Source: an uncultured Eremococcus sp. (GTDB taxonomy: Bacteria > Bacillota > Bacilli > Lactobacillales > Aerococcaceae). From it: 64,000 nucleotides of DNA. The stretch's first letter is position 1, and each line of letters starts with the position of its first letter. The stretch spans positions 1 through 64,000 of the forward strand of contig CALUDO010000008.1 in NCBI GenBank assembly GCA_943914835.1. The letters run 5' to 3'. Below, piece after piece: positions 39,871-49,702 of this stretch. The notes below the pieces were generated by a model. The model saw nothing but the letters and a program-made list of their open reading frames with translations, was not told the DNA's origin and ran no database searches. Position numbers and translations under genes: made by a program.

Positions 39871-40458
39871 GTGAAGAGTATTGAAGAACTTGTGGTCGAT
39901 CTCCAGGAGAACTTTACGGATGAACAATTTGAAGTCTTAGCCCAACGCTTACAAGGCGTTATAGTAAAAAATTTAGCAATTTGTAACTTTAATTATATGG
40001 ATGTCGATGATTACCACCAGGAAGCCCTTTTGACCTTAATGCGGTGCATACCACGGTATGATGTGGCAGTGGGTGCTTTTTTCTTATCCTATTTTGAGAC
40101 TGCTCTGAAAAGGCACATCTATAATTATGTCCGTCGGAGCTTCGCAGCTAAACGTGGCCAGGGAGCCTTGCCCCAGTCTCTGGAAGATGGAAGGGGAATA
40201 ATGGGTGAGGAAGATGGACTTAGTCTCATGGAAACTTATATTCACCAGGGTCTGACCGATGTCAGTGATTTAGTGATACTTAAAGAAGAGCTTCAAGCCT
40301 ATCTGTCCTATTTATCACCGGCAGAGAGGACTTACTTCCACGGTTATCTAGAGGGCTGGTCTAATCAAGACATAGCGCAAGGCCAGTCTGCTAGTCTGGG
40401 TAAGGTACAAGGCCAGTATGACCGGTGTCGGGCCAAGTTAAGCAAACAATTAAAATAG
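39871..40458 (+). CDS. sigH: SigH/ComX-like alternative sigma factor
   Basis: 195 aa. The region 2-like part (about 20-105) includes DDYHQEALLTLMRCIPRYD and FETALKRHIYNYVRR; the region 4-like part at the C-terminus (about 140-190) includes LSPAERTYFHGYLEGWSNQDIA. Its place between yacP and rpmG is that of Bacillus sigH. In non-sporulating relatives such factors drive competence genes. GTG at 39871 follows GAGGAG at 10 nt; the ATG at 39817 has no binding site. Identity as SigH rests mainly on synteny. Confidence 0.8.
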   Translation: MKSIEELVVDLQENFTDEQFEVLAQRLQGVIVKNLAICNFNYMDVDDYHQEALLTLMRCIPRYDVAVGAFFLSYFETALKRHIYNYVRRSFAAKRGQGALPQSLEDGRGIMGEEDGLSLMETYIHQGLTDVSDLVILKEELQAYLSYLSPAERTYFHGYLEGWSNQDIAQGQSASLGKVQGQYDRCRAKLSKQLK

Positions 40459-40556
40459 ACCCGGAGACCCGTCGGTCTTCCATAACTATCATTAAAGCTT
40501 TATATCAGGTATAATATATGATATGAAGCTTAATTAATTGAAAGGAGCCAAAAGGA

Positions 40557-41564
40557 ATGAAGGCAGGTAAGAAAATAATCAGTGTCATGGCTAGTCTAAT
40601 GGCCTTAAGTGGAATCTCTCCCCTAGCTGTTATAGCCGAAGGTGAAACTATTGCCCCCTCCTCTGTAGAAGAGTGGATTCAAGCGGAGGATGACATTAGT
40701 GATACTTCAAGCCAAGAGACAGAAGCTCAAGAAGCTATAGACCAAACTGAAAGTGACCAAGACCAAGCTGATTCCGGTCAGGAAGGAGAATCAGTCGATG
40801 AAGGTAATGAAACGAGTCAAGATGGTCCAGTCGGAGATCAGATTATGGACCAAGTCATGGAGTCGGATAAAGTATACAATCAGGCGCTTATAGAAGCTTA
40901 TCAAGATTATCAAACAATTGTGAGTCAGTTTGACTTTAAGGATGCCTATGATGGTCCTGAAGAAGGAACAGCTCAAGAAGAGTTTGATGCGAATTTCTCA
41001 ACCAGTCTTGAACCTGAAGTGACTAATATGTCAGATACTGAAACCACCTATTCCTATGTTTTCCAAAGCCAAGGGGATCAAGGAACAGATTCCGCTGAAT
41101 TATTCGTTTATTTCTATCAAGGACAACTAATCTATGTAGGAGTTGCCAGCCTGGAATCTTCACTTCCTTTGGGGGCAGAAGATCTGGTTAGTAATGAGCA
41201 AATTGAAGCTTGGTTTAGCCAGGACCCCTTCCCTTATTTGAAGGACATGGCTGATCAAATGCCTCGGGTCATGGGAGTATCTCACATGGTCTATGATCAA
41301 CAAGCTCTAGACTTACTTCTCTTACCTAGTGGAGATAGCTTAGATCAAGCGAGTGTGGATTTCATGGGCTTCTTAGATGGGCAAGCCCTAGATAGTATGC
41401 CAGTTCCTTATGAAGAAGCCTTCAATCAACCTCATGGTCATTTATTGTCGTTCTCTGTTTTGATGATTAAACATTCAATTCTGGGTGAGCCCTTCCCTCA
41501 AGCCAGTGAAGTTCAAGGAGAGGCTCCAGAGGGTCAACCAGTCGAATCCAGCGAAACAGAATAA
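40557..41564 (+). CDS. secreted acidic protein of unknown function
   Basis: 335 aa. A signal peptide (about 1-28, KKIISVMASLMALSGISPLAVIAEG) is followed by a Gln/Glu/Asp/Ser-rich region to about 105. A globular part (about 110-310) includes VYNQALIEAYQDYQTIVSQ and AELFVYFYQGQLIYVGVASL. There is no sorting signal or lipobox, so it is probably released. I do not recognise the domain with confidence. It sits between sigH and rpmG, a place with no such gene in Bacillus, and has its own terminator. AAAGGAG precedes the ATG. Confidence 0.65.
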   Translation: MKAGKKIISVMASLMALSGISPLAVIAEGETIAPSSVEEWIQAEDDISDTSSQETEAQEAIDQTESDQDQADSGQEGESVDEGNETSQDGPVGDQIMDQVMESDKVYNQALIEAYQDYQTIVSQFDFKDAYDGPEEGTAQEEFDANFSTSLEPEVTNMSDTETTYSYVFQSQGDQGTDSAELFVYFYQGQLIYVGVASLESSLPLGAEDLVSNEQIEAWFSQDPFPYLKDMADQMPRVMGVSHMVYDQQALDLLLLPSGDSLDQASVDFMGFLDGQALDSMPVPYEEAFNQPHGHLLSFSVLMIKHSILGEPFPQASEVQGEAPEGQPVESSETE

Positions 41565-41581
41565 TAAGATTTGACTAAGAA

Positions 41582-41637
41582 AAACAAGGGAGCTAAAGTC
41601 AAGAAGACTTGACAATGACTCCCTTGTTTCTTTATTA
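41582..41637 (+). terminator. double-stem terminator before rpmG
   Basis: Outer stem AAACAAGGGAG (41582-41592)/CTCCCTTGTTT (41619-41629), inner stem GTCAAG (41598-41603)/CTTGAC (41608-41613), then a T-rich tract. Confidence 0.8.
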
Positions 41638-41671
41638 TTATGGGGAATGAAATAAGAACGGAGGGATTGCT

Positions 41672-41824
41672 ATGCCGCAAAAGAAAGCTGCTTTAGCGTG
41701 TACGGTCTGTGGACAACGCAATTATTCGATGACTCCGACCCAATCCGGCCATACCAAACGGATTGAAATTAAGAAATTCTGCAAGTATTGCAATAAACAC
41801 ACCTTACATAAGGAAACCAAGTAG
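41672..41824 (+). CDS. rpmG: 50S ribosomal protein L33
   Basis: A 50-aa protein beginning [14 protein letters not shown], with two CxxC pairs (Cys 10/13 and 37/40), so it is the zinc-binding form of L33. GGAGGG lies upstream of the ATG. It leads the conserved rpmG-secE-nusG run, 13 nt before secE. Confidence 0.95.
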   Translation: MPQKKAALACTVCGQRNYSMTPTQSGHTKRIEIKKFCKYCNKHTLHKETK

Positions 41825-41837
41825 GAGGCACATTGAA

Positions 41838-42011
41838 ATGGGATATTTTAAAAGTGTAATCGATGAAATGAAACAAGTTACCTGGCCAAAAGCCAAGGAA
41901 GTCCATGATTTTACTTGGATTGTTTTATTATTAATTGTTGTTTTTGGCGCTTACTTTTTACTGACTGATACGATTTTTTCATCATTCTTGGACTGGCTTG
42001 TTTCCTTATAA
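41838..42011 (+). CDS. secE: preprotein translocase subunit SecE
   Basis: 57 aa, single-helix Gram-positive SecE: amphipathic FKSVIDEMKQVTWPKAKEV, then one membrane helix (about 27-50). It clamps SecY in the translocon. The ATG at 41838 is 9 nt from GGAGG; the frame to 41763 overlaps rpmG and is not used. Confidence 0.95.
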   Translation: MGYFKSVIDEMKQVTWPKAKEVHDFTWIVLLLIVVFGAYFLLTDTIFSSFLDWLVSL

Positions 42012-42035
42012 AAGGATGGCATTCTAGTCAATGAG

Positions 42036-42093
42036 TGGTATAATAAAGCTAGCTGTTGACGGACCTACGTTATGAATGTAGGTTTTTTATTTT
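42036..42093 (+). promoter_or_regulatory. nusG promoter with leader hairpin
   Basis: An extended -10 TGGTATAAT (42036-42044) is followed about 20 nt later by ACCTAC (42063-42068)/GTAGGT (42078-42083) and TTTTTATTTT. The hairpin can terminate secE transcripts or attenuate a short transcript entering nusG. Which of the two applies is not decided by the sequence. Confidence 0.55.
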
Positions 42094-42115
42094 ACCAATA
42101 AATAGGAGGGGTCTA

Positions 42116-42661
42116 ATGGACGGACAGAAAGAGTGGTATGTCTTACATACTTATTCAGGTTATGAGAATAAGGTCAAAGAGAATATCGACTTGCGTAAGG
42201 AATCGATGCATATGGAAGAGAACATCTTCAGAGTAGAGGTGCCAGAAGATGAAGTGACAGAAGTAAAAGACGGAGACCGGAAAACTAAAGTCGAAAAGAC
42301 CTTCCCGGGTTATGTCCTCGTTGAAATGATTATGTCAGATGAAGCTTGGTTCGTGGTCCGGAATACACCGGGTGTGACAGGCTTTGTTGGGTCTCATGGG
42401 GCAGGATCTAAGCCAGCTCCCCTTTTGGAAGATGAAGTGGCCGTTATCTTGGGAGATAAGCCAGCGCCTAAGGTGGAGATCAACCTAGATGTGACTGTCG
42501 GTGATTATGTTGATATTGTCGATGGACCTTTTGAGAACTTTGCCGGCCAAATTGAAGAAATTAACCAAGAAAGTCAAAAACTTAAAGTTGTCCTAGAAAT
42601 GTTCGGTCGTGAAACGGTGACTGAGGTAGACTTTAAACAAGTGAAACCTAGTAATTCCTAA
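42116..42661 (+). CDS. nusG: transcription termination/antitermination factor NusG
   Basis: A 181-aa NusG: NGN domain (WYVLHTYSGYENKVKENI, FPGYVLVEM, WFVVRNTPGVTGFVG) and C-terminal KOW domain (VDIVDGPFENFAGQI). It binds RNA polymerase and couples to ribosomal S10. The ATG at 42116 follows ATAGGAGGGG; the frame to 42056 runs through the hairpin. Confidence 0.96.
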   Translation: MDGQKEWYVLHTYSGYENKVKENIDLRKESMHMEENIFRVEVPEDEVTEVKDGDRKTKVEKTFPGYVLVEMIMSDEAWFVVRNTPGVTGFVGSHGAGSKPAPLLEDEVAVILGDKPAPKVEINLDVTVGDYVDIVDGPFENFAGQIEEINQESQKLKVVLEMFGRETVTEVDFKQVKPSNS

Positions 42662-42678
42662 CCTTTATTAAGGATTCC

Positions 42679-42705
42679 AGCTCCCTATATTAGGGAGCTT
42701 TTTTC
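42679..42705 (+). terminator. nusG terminator
   Basis: AGCTCCCTA (42679-42687)/TAGGGAGCT (42691-42699), then a T run. Confidence 0.85.
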
Positions 42706-42821
42706 TGTATTTGGAGGATTCAGGCCTTCTACAGAGGTGAATGCTAAGTTTGTGATATAATGTGAAAGTAAAGAGAAATAATGCTTGAATATATAGAAGA
42801 GAAAGATAGAAAGGGACTAGC

Positions 42822-44336
42822 ATGGACAAATATCAAGACGATAGTTTAATGTTGCACACAGACTTATATCAAATTAATATGTTGGAGACTTATTGGCGGA
42901 CAGGAATGGATCAACGGAAGGCAGTCTTTGAGGTATTCTTCCGTAAGAATCCCTTTGAGAACGGCTATGTTATCTTTGCCGGCTTGGAACGGGTGATTCA
43001 ATATTTAAGGGACTTGCATTTTACTGAAAGTGACATCGCCTATCTAAGAGAGACTGGTCTTTATCAAGAAGATTTCCTAGATTATCTTGCCAAATTAGAC
43101 TTAAACCTGACTATTCATTCCATGGAAGAGGGAGAGCTTTGTTTTGCTTCAGAACCCCTTATGCAGGTAGAAGGGCCCCTGGGCCACTGCCAGTTAGTTG
43201 AAACAGCCATCTTGAATATTATTAACTACCAAACCCTAATTGCGACTAAGGCTTCTCGAATCCGGGCGGTTATTGGTAAGGAGGACTTGGTTTCTGAATT
43301 CGGATCAAGACGGGCTCAAGAAATGGATGCAGCAATTTGGGGCACACGGGCTGCCTATATTGGAGGCTTCCATTCTACTTCCAATGTTAGAGCAGGTAAG
43401 AAGTTCGGCATTCCCATTTCAGGGACCCATGCCCATTCCTTAGTTCAAGCCTACCGCGATGAATATGCGGCCTTTAAGGCATACGCAGAAACCCATAAGG
43501 ATGTTGTATTTTTGGTGGATACCTACGATACTCTCCGGTCTGGTGTTCCTACAGCTATCCAAGTAGCCAAGGAAATGGGGGACAAAATCAACTTTATCGG
43601 CCTTCGAATTGATTCTGGAGATATGGCTTATCAGTCTAAGCGAATCCGAGAACAATTGGATGAAGCTGGCTTCACGGAAGCTAGAATCATAGCCTCTAAC
43701 GATCTAGATGAGAAGACCATCCTTAACCTCCGTATGCAGGGAGCTAAGATTAATGATTGGGGTATCGGGACCAAGATTATTACGGCCTTTGATCAACCAG
43801 CCCTAGGCGCTGTTTATAAGTTAGTTTCCATTGAGAATAATAGCGGGGACATGGTTCCAACCATGAAGATTTCTTCGAATGCAGAGAAGATGACTACACC
43901 GGGTGTTAAGCAGGTCTGGCGGATTACTGGTAAGAAGGATGGTAAGTCAGAAGGAGACTACATTGCCTTGAAAGAAGAGCGGCCAGACCAGGCGGACTCT
44001 CTCTTCATGTTCCACCCCGTGCATACATATATTAACAAGACGGTGAAGAATTTCCATGCTCGTCCTCTCTTGCGGGAGATTATGGTGGAGGGTAAGTTAG
44101 TTTATGACCTACCTTCTGTGGATGCCATTCGGACCAATGCATCTCATAATTATAGTTACCTTTGGGAAGAATATAAGCGGATTTTGAATCCAGAGCAGTA
44201 CCCAGTCGACCTCTCTCAGAACCTGTATGATAAGAAGATGGAGAGTATTAAACAATTACGCCAGCGCGTCCAGGAGAAGGTTGATGCTTTGGAGGAAGAG
44301 AATCCAGATAGGATGCAGGGAGGCGACCTTAGATGA
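42822..44336 (+). CDS. pncB: nicotinate phosphoribosyltransferase
   Basis: A 504-aa enzyme forming nicotinate mononucleotide from nicotinate and PRPP in NAD salvage. Features: an early [52 protein letters not shown] with the catalytic-His region, and [11 protein letters not shown]. It overlaps nadE by 4 nt, so the pair makes NAD from imported nicotinate. An extended -10 TGATATAAT lies at about 42753-42761. No NadR/NiaR box was identified. Confidence 0.95.
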   Translation: MDKYQDDSLMLHTDLYQINMLETYWRTGMDQRKAVFEVFFRKNPFENGYVIFAGLERVIQYLRDLHFTESDIAYLRETGLYQEDFLDYLAKLDLNLTIHSMEEGELCFASEPLMQVEGPLGHCQLVETAILNIINYQTLIATKASRIRAVIGKEDLVSEFGSRRAQEMDAAIWGTRAAYIGGFHSTSNVRAGKKFGIPISGTHAHSLVQAYRDEYAAFKAYAETHKDVVFLVDTYDTLRSGVPTAIQVAKEMGDKINFIGLRIDSGDMAYQSKRIREQLDEAGFTEARIIASNDLDEKTILNLRMQGAKINDWGIGTKIITAFDQPALGAVYKLVSIENNSGDMVPTMKISSNAEKMTTPGVKQVWRITGKKDGKSEGDYIALKEERPDQADSLFMFHPVHTYINKTVKNFHARPLLREIMVEGKLVYDLPSVDAIRTNASHNYSYLWEEYKRILNPEQYPVDLSQNLYDKKMESIKQLRQRVQEKVDALEEENPDRMQGGDLR

Positions 44337-45157
44337 GAAAGCTCCAGGCTGAAATAATCAACCGTTTGAAGACTCAGGCCCAGATTGACCCTGCCCAAGA
44401 ATTGCGACGGTCGATCGATTGGATTAAGGCCTACCTAAGACACCACTCCTTCATCAAGAGCCTAGTCTTAGGAATTTCAGGGGGACAAGACTCCACCCTG
44501 GCTGGCAGAATCTGTCAGCTAGCCGTTGAGGAACTAAGGGATGAAAGTCAAGATTCCACTCATCAATTCATCGCTATCCGCTTACCTTACGGTCAGCAAT
44601 CGGATGAAGCTGATGCTAAAGCTGCCTTAGACTTTATCCAGGCAGATCAAGTGATGACCATTAATATCAAGGAAGCCACCGATCACATGGTAAGAGCGGT
44701 GGAAGCCAATCCCTGTCAAGTGACTGATTTTAACAAGGGAAATATTAAGGCCCGGCAGCGGATGGTGGCCCAATATGCTGTCGCTGGGGCCTGTCAGGGT
44801 ATAGTGGTGGGAACGGACCATGCTAGCGAGAGTGTGACTGGTTTCTATACTAAGTTTGGCGATGGGGCGGCCGATATCATGCCTTTATGGCGGTTAACTA
44901 AGGGTCAGGGCAAGGAGATGTTAGCCTATTTGGGAGCGCCAGAAGCGCTTTACTTGAAGGTACCGACGGCGGACCTGGAGGAAGACCAACCCCAACAACC
45001 CGATGAAGTGGCCTTAGGTGTATCCTATGATGCCATTGATGCCTACCTGCGGGGAGAGGCGATCGACCCTGCCAGTGCTGACCGGATTGAGTTACTCTAT
45101 TTGAAATCCCAGCATAAGCGAGACCTGCCTTACACAGTCTTTGATCCAGTAGAATAA
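44333..45157 (+). CDS. nadE: NH3-dependent NAD+ synthetase
   Basis: 274 aa, lacking a glutaminase domain and so ammonia-dependent. The PP-loop is [12 protein letters not shown] (about 46-57); [20 protein letters not shown] and [17 protein letters not shown] are family motifs. It catalyses the last step of NAD synthesis. It starts within pncB (ATGA overlap). Confidence 0.96.
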   Translation: MRKLQAEIINRLKTQAQIDPAQELRRSIDWIKAYLRHHSFIKSLVLGISGGQDSTLAGRICQLAVEELRDESQDSTHQFIAIRLPYGQQSDEADAKAALDFIQADQVMTINIKEATDHMVRAVEANPCQVTDFNKGNIKARQRMVAQYAVAGACQGIVVGTDHASESVTGFYTKFGDGAADIMPLWRLTKGQGKEMLAYLGAPEALYLKVPTADLEEDQPQQPDEVALGVSYDAIDAYLRGEAIDPASADRIELLYLKSQHKRDLPYTVFDPVE

Positions 45158-45188
45158 GTTCGACACTATTCAATAAAGGAGGCCATGC

Positions 45189-46268
45189 ATGGAAAGTTTA
45201 TTACCTCTGGTCTTGATAGCCTTCTTTCTATCCTTGATCTTTACGGGAATGGTAAGGAAAGTAGGCCGGCATTTCGCCTTCTATGACCGGGACGAACATG
45301 GGATTAAAGTGTCCCGTCAGGTTACGACCTTTGGTGGCTTGGGAATCTACCTAGCTAGCTGGGCGACGGTGTATTACTACAATCCCATTTTCTTCATGGC
45401 CCAGCGTCAGGTAGCCCTTTTTCTAGCTTCCAGTCTGGTTTTATTGACAGGGATTATAGATGACTGGCGAGGATTCAAGCCCTGGCAGAAGAGTCTAGGT
45501 ATTCTGGTGAGTGCCAGTATTATCTTTGCCTATTCAGATATATCCTTCTCTACCAAGCTCCTACCTAACTTATCCCCTTTCTATTATCAGCTTATATCCT
45601 ATTTATTAACGGTGGTTTGGATCTATTTGGTCACCAATGCCATAAATTTGATCGATGGGCTAGATGGCTTGGCTTCCACAGTGACTTTAATTAGTTTGAT
45701 TACCTTGACAGTGACGACTTTCTTTTTTTCCCTGTCAATTTCCTTACCTATTTTAGTCCTCTTGCTGGTCTTATCGGGAGCCCTAGCCGGCTTTATTCCC
45801 TATAACTGGTATCCCGCTGAAATCTATTTGGGGGATACAGGGGCTCTATTTATTGGCTTTATGTATGCCAGCTTGAGTGTGACCCATTTGAAGAATGCTT
45901 CCTTTTATTCCTTGATTGTTCCGGTTCTAATTTATAGCCTCCCCTTAGCCAACACTGTTTTTGCTATTTTGAGGCGACTCTTGTCAGGACAATCTGTGGT
46001 CCAAGCAGACCATGACCATATCCACCAACGGCTATTAAGACTCGGCCTCAAGGAATGGCAGGTGGTCCTAGTGATGGCCTTGATTACCCTGGTCTTCTCT
46101 ATTTTAGCGATTTTAACCCAGGCCTTTGTGGCTGAACGTCAATATATTCTAATAGTGACCCTGATTTTGGTAGTGGTTATCTTTATTCCTATGCTCAAAC
46201 TAACCCAGGAAGGGCGACTGGATCGACCCTTTAAAGGGGACCAGGCAGCGGATAAAAGAAAGAAGTAA
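45189..46268 (+). CDS. tagO: undecaprenyl-phosphate GlcNAc-1-phosphate transferase (TagO/WecA type)
   Basis: A 359-aa polytopic enzyme of the MraY/WecA superfamily with FYDRDEHGIKVSRQVTTFGG, the DDWRGFKPWQK Asp pair, NAINLIDGLDGLAS, YLGDTGALFIGF and a basic His motif ADHDHIHQRLLRLG. It starts lipid-linked wall-polymer synthesis. Which polymer (teichoic acid or polysaccharide) is not shown by neighbours. Confidence 0.9.
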   Translation: MESLLPLVLIAFFLSLIFTGMVRKVGRHFAFYDRDEHGIKVSRQVTTFGGLGIYLASWATVYYYNPIFFMAQRQVALFLASSLVLLTGIIDDWRGFKPWQKSLGILVSASIIFAYSDISFSTKLLPNLSPFYYQLISYLLTVVWIYLVTNAINLIDGLDGLASTVTLISLITLTVTTFFFSLSISLPILVLLLVLSGALAGFIPYNWYPAEIYLGDTGALFIGFMYASLSVTHLKNASFYSLIVPVLIYSLPLANTVFAILRRLLSGQSVVQADHDHIHQRLLRLGLKEWQVVLVMALITLVFSILAILTQAFVAERQYILIVTLILVVVIFIPMLKLTQEGRLDRPFKGDQAADKRKK

Positions 46269-46310
46269 GTATAAGAATTAGACTAGGATCTAAGTTAGAT
46301 AGACCTGTGG

Positions 46311-46332
46311 ACCTCCCTTGGGAGGTTTTTTG
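46311..46332 (+). terminator. tagO terminator
   Basis: ACCTCCC (46311-46317)/GGGAGGT (46320-46326) with T6 following. Confidence 0.75.
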
Positions 46333-46352
46333 GATTTAGGATAAATTTCTGC

Positions 46353-46447
46353 TTGACTTAGGGTCACAATATGGTAAGATGATTCGGTGCGCAAGTACGC
46401 ACAATGAGTGGGAGGGAGACAACTCCCGTCAACCACATCACGAACGA
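46353..46447 (+). promoter_or_regulatory. rplK promoter and structured leader
   Basis: TTGACT (46353-46358), 16-nt spacer, TAAGAT (46375-46380). The leader can fold GTGCG/CGCAC (around 46387-46402) and GGGAG/CTCCC (around 46409-46425). No specific leader family recognised. Confidence 0.6.
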
Positions 46448-46469
46448 TAATTATAAGGAGGAATGTTTC

Positions 46470-46895
46470 GTGGCTAAAAAAGTCGTAAACCAAGTGAAAT
46501 TACAAATCCCTGCGGGACAAGCCAGCCCAGCTCCACCAGTTGGACCAGCGCTAGGTCAAGCCCAAGTAAATATCATGGGATTCTGTAAAGAATTCAATGC
46601 ACGTACACAAGATCAACAAGGGATGATTATCCCAGTAGTGATTGATGTTTATGAAGACCGTTCATTTACTTTCATCACTAAGACCCCTCCAGCTCCTGTT
46701 CTATTGAAGAAGGCTGCTGGAATCCAAAAGGCTTCTGGAGAACCTAACAAGAACAAGGTAGCTTCAGTAACCCGTGCACAAGTACAAGAAATTGCAGAAA
46801 TCAAAATGAAAGACTTAAATGCAGCAGACGTAGAAGCTGCAATGCGGATGATCGAAGGTTCTGCTCGCTCTATGGGTATTACTGTCGAAGACTAA
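46470..46895 (+). CDS. rplK: 50S ribosomal protein L11
   Basis: 141 aa, the standard length, beginning [18 protein letters not shown] and containing [20 protein letters not shown] and [13 protein letters not shown]. It binds the GTPase-associated centre of 23S rRNA. GTG start at 46470 after AAGGAGG. The upstream frame to 46404 has no binding site. Confidence 0.97.
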   Translation: MAKKVVNQVKLQIPAGQASPAPPVGPALGQAQVNIMGFCKEFNARTQDQQGMIIPVVIDVYEDRSFTFITKTPPAPVLLKKAAGIQKASGEPNKNKVASVTRAQVQEIAEIKMKDLNAADVEAAMRMIEGSARSMGITVED

Positions 46896-46931
46896 GCATC
46901 TAGCAGCTTCTCGCCCCGTGTTCTTATCGGG

Positions 46932-46959
46932 TGTGGGAGGTATTACCGTTAAAACCACA
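46932..46959 (+). ncRNA. L1-binding leader element before rplA
   Basis: TGTGGGAGG, TATT, ACCGTT, AAAACCACA: an outer TGTGG/CCACA stem with an inner GGT/ACC stem, directly before the rplA binding site. It resembles the 23S rRNA L1 site and the conserved Gram-positive L1 mRNA element; L1 likely represses the operon here. Confidence 0.7.
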
Positions 46960-46977
46960 AGTATAGGAGGAATATAA

Positions 46978-47673
46978 ATGGCCAAGAAAGGCAAGAAATA
47001 TCAAGCAGCGCTTGAAAAAGTAGATCGTTCAAAGTTCTACACACCAAGCGAGGCAATTGCATTAGCAAAGGAGATTGACTTTGCAAACTTTGATGCAACG
47101 GTTGAAGTTGCATATAACTTAAATATTGACGTACGTAAAGCAGACCAACAAATCCGGGGAGCAATGGTACTACCAAACGGAACAGGGAAAACCCAAACCG
47201 TTGTTGTTATTGCATCTGGTGACAAGGCTGAAGAAGCTAAAGCGGCTGGCGCAGACTTTGTTGGCGAAGGCGACCTCATCGATAAGATTGCAGATGGTTG
47301 GTTAGACTTCGACGTGATGGTAGCGACCCCTAACATGATGGGACAAGTTGGACGTTTAGGACGGGTCTTAGGACCTAAGGGCTTAATGCCTAACCCTAAA
47401 ACCGGTACCGTAACCATGGATGTAACCAAGGCCGTGACTGATATCAAGGCTGGTCAAGTAACTTACCGGGCTGATAAGGCTGGTATCGTGAATGTTCCAA
47501 TTGGTAAAGTATCCTTTGATGACGATAAGTTAGCAGAGAACTTCCAAGCACTTCATAACGAAATCGTTCGCTTGAGACCTGCTTCAACCAAGGGTGTTTA
47601 CATCACTAGCTTGACCATGACTACTACCTTTGGACCTGGTATCAAGTTAGACGTTGCATCAGCTACTGCATAA
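46978..47673 (+). CDS. rplA: 50S ribosomal protein L1
   Basis: A 231-aa L1 with start [20 protein letters not shown] and [20 protein letters not shown], the L1 stalk protein and translational repressor. It follows rplK in the usual order. Strong AGGAGG site. Confidence 0.97.
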   Translation: MAKKGKKYQAALEKVDRSKFYTPSEAIALAKEIDFANFDATVEVAYNLNIDVRKADQQIRGAMVLPNGTGKTQTVVVIASGDKAEEAKAAGADFVGEGDLIDKIADGWLDFDVMVATPNMMGQVGRLGRVLGPKGLMPNPKTGTVTMDVTKAVTDIKAGQVTYRADKAGIVNVPIGKVSFDDDKLAENFQALHNEIVRLRPASTKGVYITSLTMTTTFGPGIKLDVASATA

Positions 47674-47689
47674 AAATATAAATAAATCA

Positions 47690-47841
47690 TTGACTCACAG
47701 GTATATTTTCGTTAGAATACATCCTGTGTTTAACGACCGTAGACAGTAAGTGGCCTAGGCCTTAATTTACTTACCGAGGAAGTTCCTAGCAATAAGTTCA
47801 AGGAATCTATCTCTATGTCTAAGGTGGCATAGAGATTTTTT
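47690..47841 (+). ncRNA. rplJL promoter and L10 leader with terminator
   Basis: TTGACT (47690-47695), 17-nt spacer, TAGAAT (47713-47718), then a long leader. The leader has the L10-leader-like GACCGTAGACAGTAAGT and CTTACCGAGGAAG blocks (about 47735-47785). It ends in ATCTCTATG (47809-47817)/CATAGAGAT (47828-47836) plus T6. L10(L12)4 binding is known to control this leader; the hairpin suggests control by transcription attenuation. Confidence 0.8.
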
Positions 47842-47881
47842 ATTTATAAAAAATCTCTATCAAACTTAATGGAGGTGAATA

Positions 47882-48418
47882 TTGTTGGCAAGAGGACTCG
47901 TAACTGTTGAAGAGAAACAAGCACAAGTTGCTGAAATCTCAGACAAATTACAAAATTCAGCAGGGGTTGTCGTCGTAGACTACCTAGGCTTGAATGTAAG
48001 TGAAGTCACTGAATTACGTAAGCAATTACGTGAAGCTGGCGTTGAAATGAAGGTTGTTAAGAATACAATCCTTCGCCGAGCAGCGGCTTCAGCAGACATC
48101 GAAGGTATGGATGACTTCTTTACTGGACCTACTGCCGTTGCATTTAGCGCGGAAGATGTGGTCGCTCCAGCTAAGATCTTATCTAAGTTCGCTAAGGATG
48201 TCGAAGCTCTAACCGTTAAGGGTGGTTTAGTGGAAGGTCAAGTGGCTTCTAAGGAAGTTATCGACCAAGTGGCACAAATGCCTGGACGGGAAGAACTACT
48301 ATCTATGTTACTATCTGTATTACAAGCTCCAATGCGGAACACTGCTTCTGTATTGCAACAAATGAATCCTGCGCTTAAGATGGCTTATGCCCTTCAAGCA
48401 GTCGCAGAAAGCAAATAA
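47882..48418 (+). CDS. rplJ: 50S ribosomal protein L10
   Basis: 178 aa, base of the ribosomal stalk ([39 protein letters not shown]). The start is one of two adjacent TTG codons (47882 or 47885) after GGAGGTGA; the second gives the better spacing and a MARGL start. Regulated by its leader RNA. Confidence 0.96.
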   Translation: MLARGLVTVEEKQAQVAEISDKLQNSAGVVVVDYLGLNVSEVTELRKQLREAGVEMKVVKNTILRRAAASADIEGMDDFFTGPTAVAFSAEDVVAPAKILSKFAKDVEALTVKGGLVEGQVASKEVIDQVAQMPGREELLSMLLSVLQAPMRNTASVLQQMNPALKMAYALQAVAESK

Positions 48419-48449
48419 TTAAATTAAAACATAAATGGAGGAATATAAA

Positions 48450-48827
48450 ATGGCATTAAACATTGAACAAATTATCGAAGATATTAAATCAGCAACAGTT
48501 GTAGAATTAAACGACCTAGTTAAAGCAATCGAAGACGAATTCGGCGTATCTGCTGCAGCTCCTGTAGCTGTTGCAGCTGCTGGTGGCGCTGCTGGTGGCG
48601 ACGCTGCTGAAGAAAAAACTGAATTCGACGTTGAATTAACTTCAGCTGGTTCAGCTAAGATTAAAGTTATCAAAGCTGTCCGTGAAGCAACTGGCCTAGG
48701 CTTGAAAGAAGCTAAAGACTTAGTTGACAAAGCGCCTGCAGTTGTTAAAGAAGCTCTTCCTAAAGAAGAAGCTGAAGCCTTGGTTGCAGCAATCAAGGAT
48801 GCTGGTGGGGACGCAGAACTTAAGTAG
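48450..48827 (+). CDS. rplL: 50S ribosomal protein L7/L12
   Basis: 125 aa: N-terminal dimerisation helix region, Ala/Gly-rich hinge (about 35-53) and C-terminal factor-binding domain with [20 protein letters not shown]. Start at 48450 after GGAGG; the ATG at 48435 lies closer to the binding site and is not used. Strong terminator downstream. Confidence 0.97.
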   Translation: MALNIEQIIEDIKSATVVELNDLVKAIEDEFGVSAAAPVAVAAAGGAAGGDAAEEKTEFDVELTSAGSAKIKVIKAVREATGLGLKEAKDLVDKAPAVVKEALPKEEAEALVAAIKDAGGDAELK

Positions 48828-48847
48828 TCTAAATAAGATTATAGATG

Positions 48848-48881
48848 AGAAGACCGGGGCTAGGCCTCGGTCTTCTTTTGT
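48848..48881 (+). terminator. rplL terminator, left border of the accessory island
   Basis: AGAAGACCG (48848-48856)/CGGTCTTCT (48868-48876) with an internal GC-rich loop, then TTTTG. Confidence 0.8.
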
Positions 48882-49000
48882 TTCACTGGGGTATTTATTG
48901 GCGGTCTCTAAGGATCTTCTTAAATTCCGACTTTCTCTGCTAACATCCAAGCTGAAATTAGGTATAATAGGATAGACGATGAGTGAGAGGAAGTGGAAGT

Positions 49001-49699
49001 ATGCGCGTATTAGTTGTCGATGATGATAAAGAAATTGTTGAACTATTAACGATTTATCTCAAGAATGAGAATTATGAAGTTGTTGAAGCCTATGATGGAC
49101 AAGCAGCCTTAGACATACTGGAAGAGGATGGCAATTTTCAATTAATTCTCTTAGATATTATGATGCCCAAGGTGACCGGTCTCCAAGTAATGGAGATCAT
49201 GCATCAGAAAGGAATCACCATTCCGGTGATTATTCTGTCAGCCAAGTCATCGCCTAATGAGAAGATTATGGGCTTGATGGCTGGTGCGGACGACTATGTC
49301 AGCAAACCCTTTGAAGCCATGGAAGTTATTGCACGAATTAAGTCCTTAATCCGTCGCCAGGAACGGACCAGTCATGGACCCGTGCTTGAAGAAAGTGCGA
49401 CGATTGATTTAGGGTCGATTATAGTGGAACGGGATTCCCATAGGGTCACTACAGGAGCAGGTAAAGAAGTTCAGTTGACCAGTTTAGAATTTGATATTCT
49501 TTATCTCTTGGCCAGTCACTTAAACCAGGTCTTCTCAGCTGATGAAATCCAGGACCAGGTATGGCCTGAGACCTCCAAGGCCTCATCTAAAACGGTCATG
49601 GTCCATGTCAGTCACTTGCGTGACAAATTAACCGAAGCGACCGGTGGGGAGAAGATTATTCAAACGGTCTGGGGCGTCGGTTATAAGATTGTAGGTTAG
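49001..49699 (+). CDS. OmpR/VanR-type response regulator
   Basis: 232 aa. A receiver domain (about 1-118) with acidic pocket VDDD, phospho-acceptor Asp52 in LLDIMMPK, and K in SKPF is followed by an OmpR-type winged helix (about 130-230; SSKTVMVHVSHLRDKL, WGVGYKI). ATG at 49001 follows AGAGGAAG. A TATAAT lies at 48963-48968. The kinase gene follows after 3 nt. Likely targets are the LPETG genes next door, which share an upstream palindrome. Confidence 0.88.
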   Translation: MRVLVVDDDKEIVELLTIYLKNENYEVVEAYDGQAALDILEEDGNFQLILLDIMMPKVTGLQVMEIMHQKGITIPVIILSAKSSPNEKIMGLMAGADDYVSKPFEAMEVIARIKSLIRRQERTSHGPVLEESATIDLGSIIVERDSHRVTTGAGKEVQLTSLEFDILYLLASHLNQVFSADEIQDQVWPETSKASSKTVMVHVSHLRDKLTEATGGEKIIQTVWGVGYKIVG

Positions 49700-49702
49700 A
49701 CC

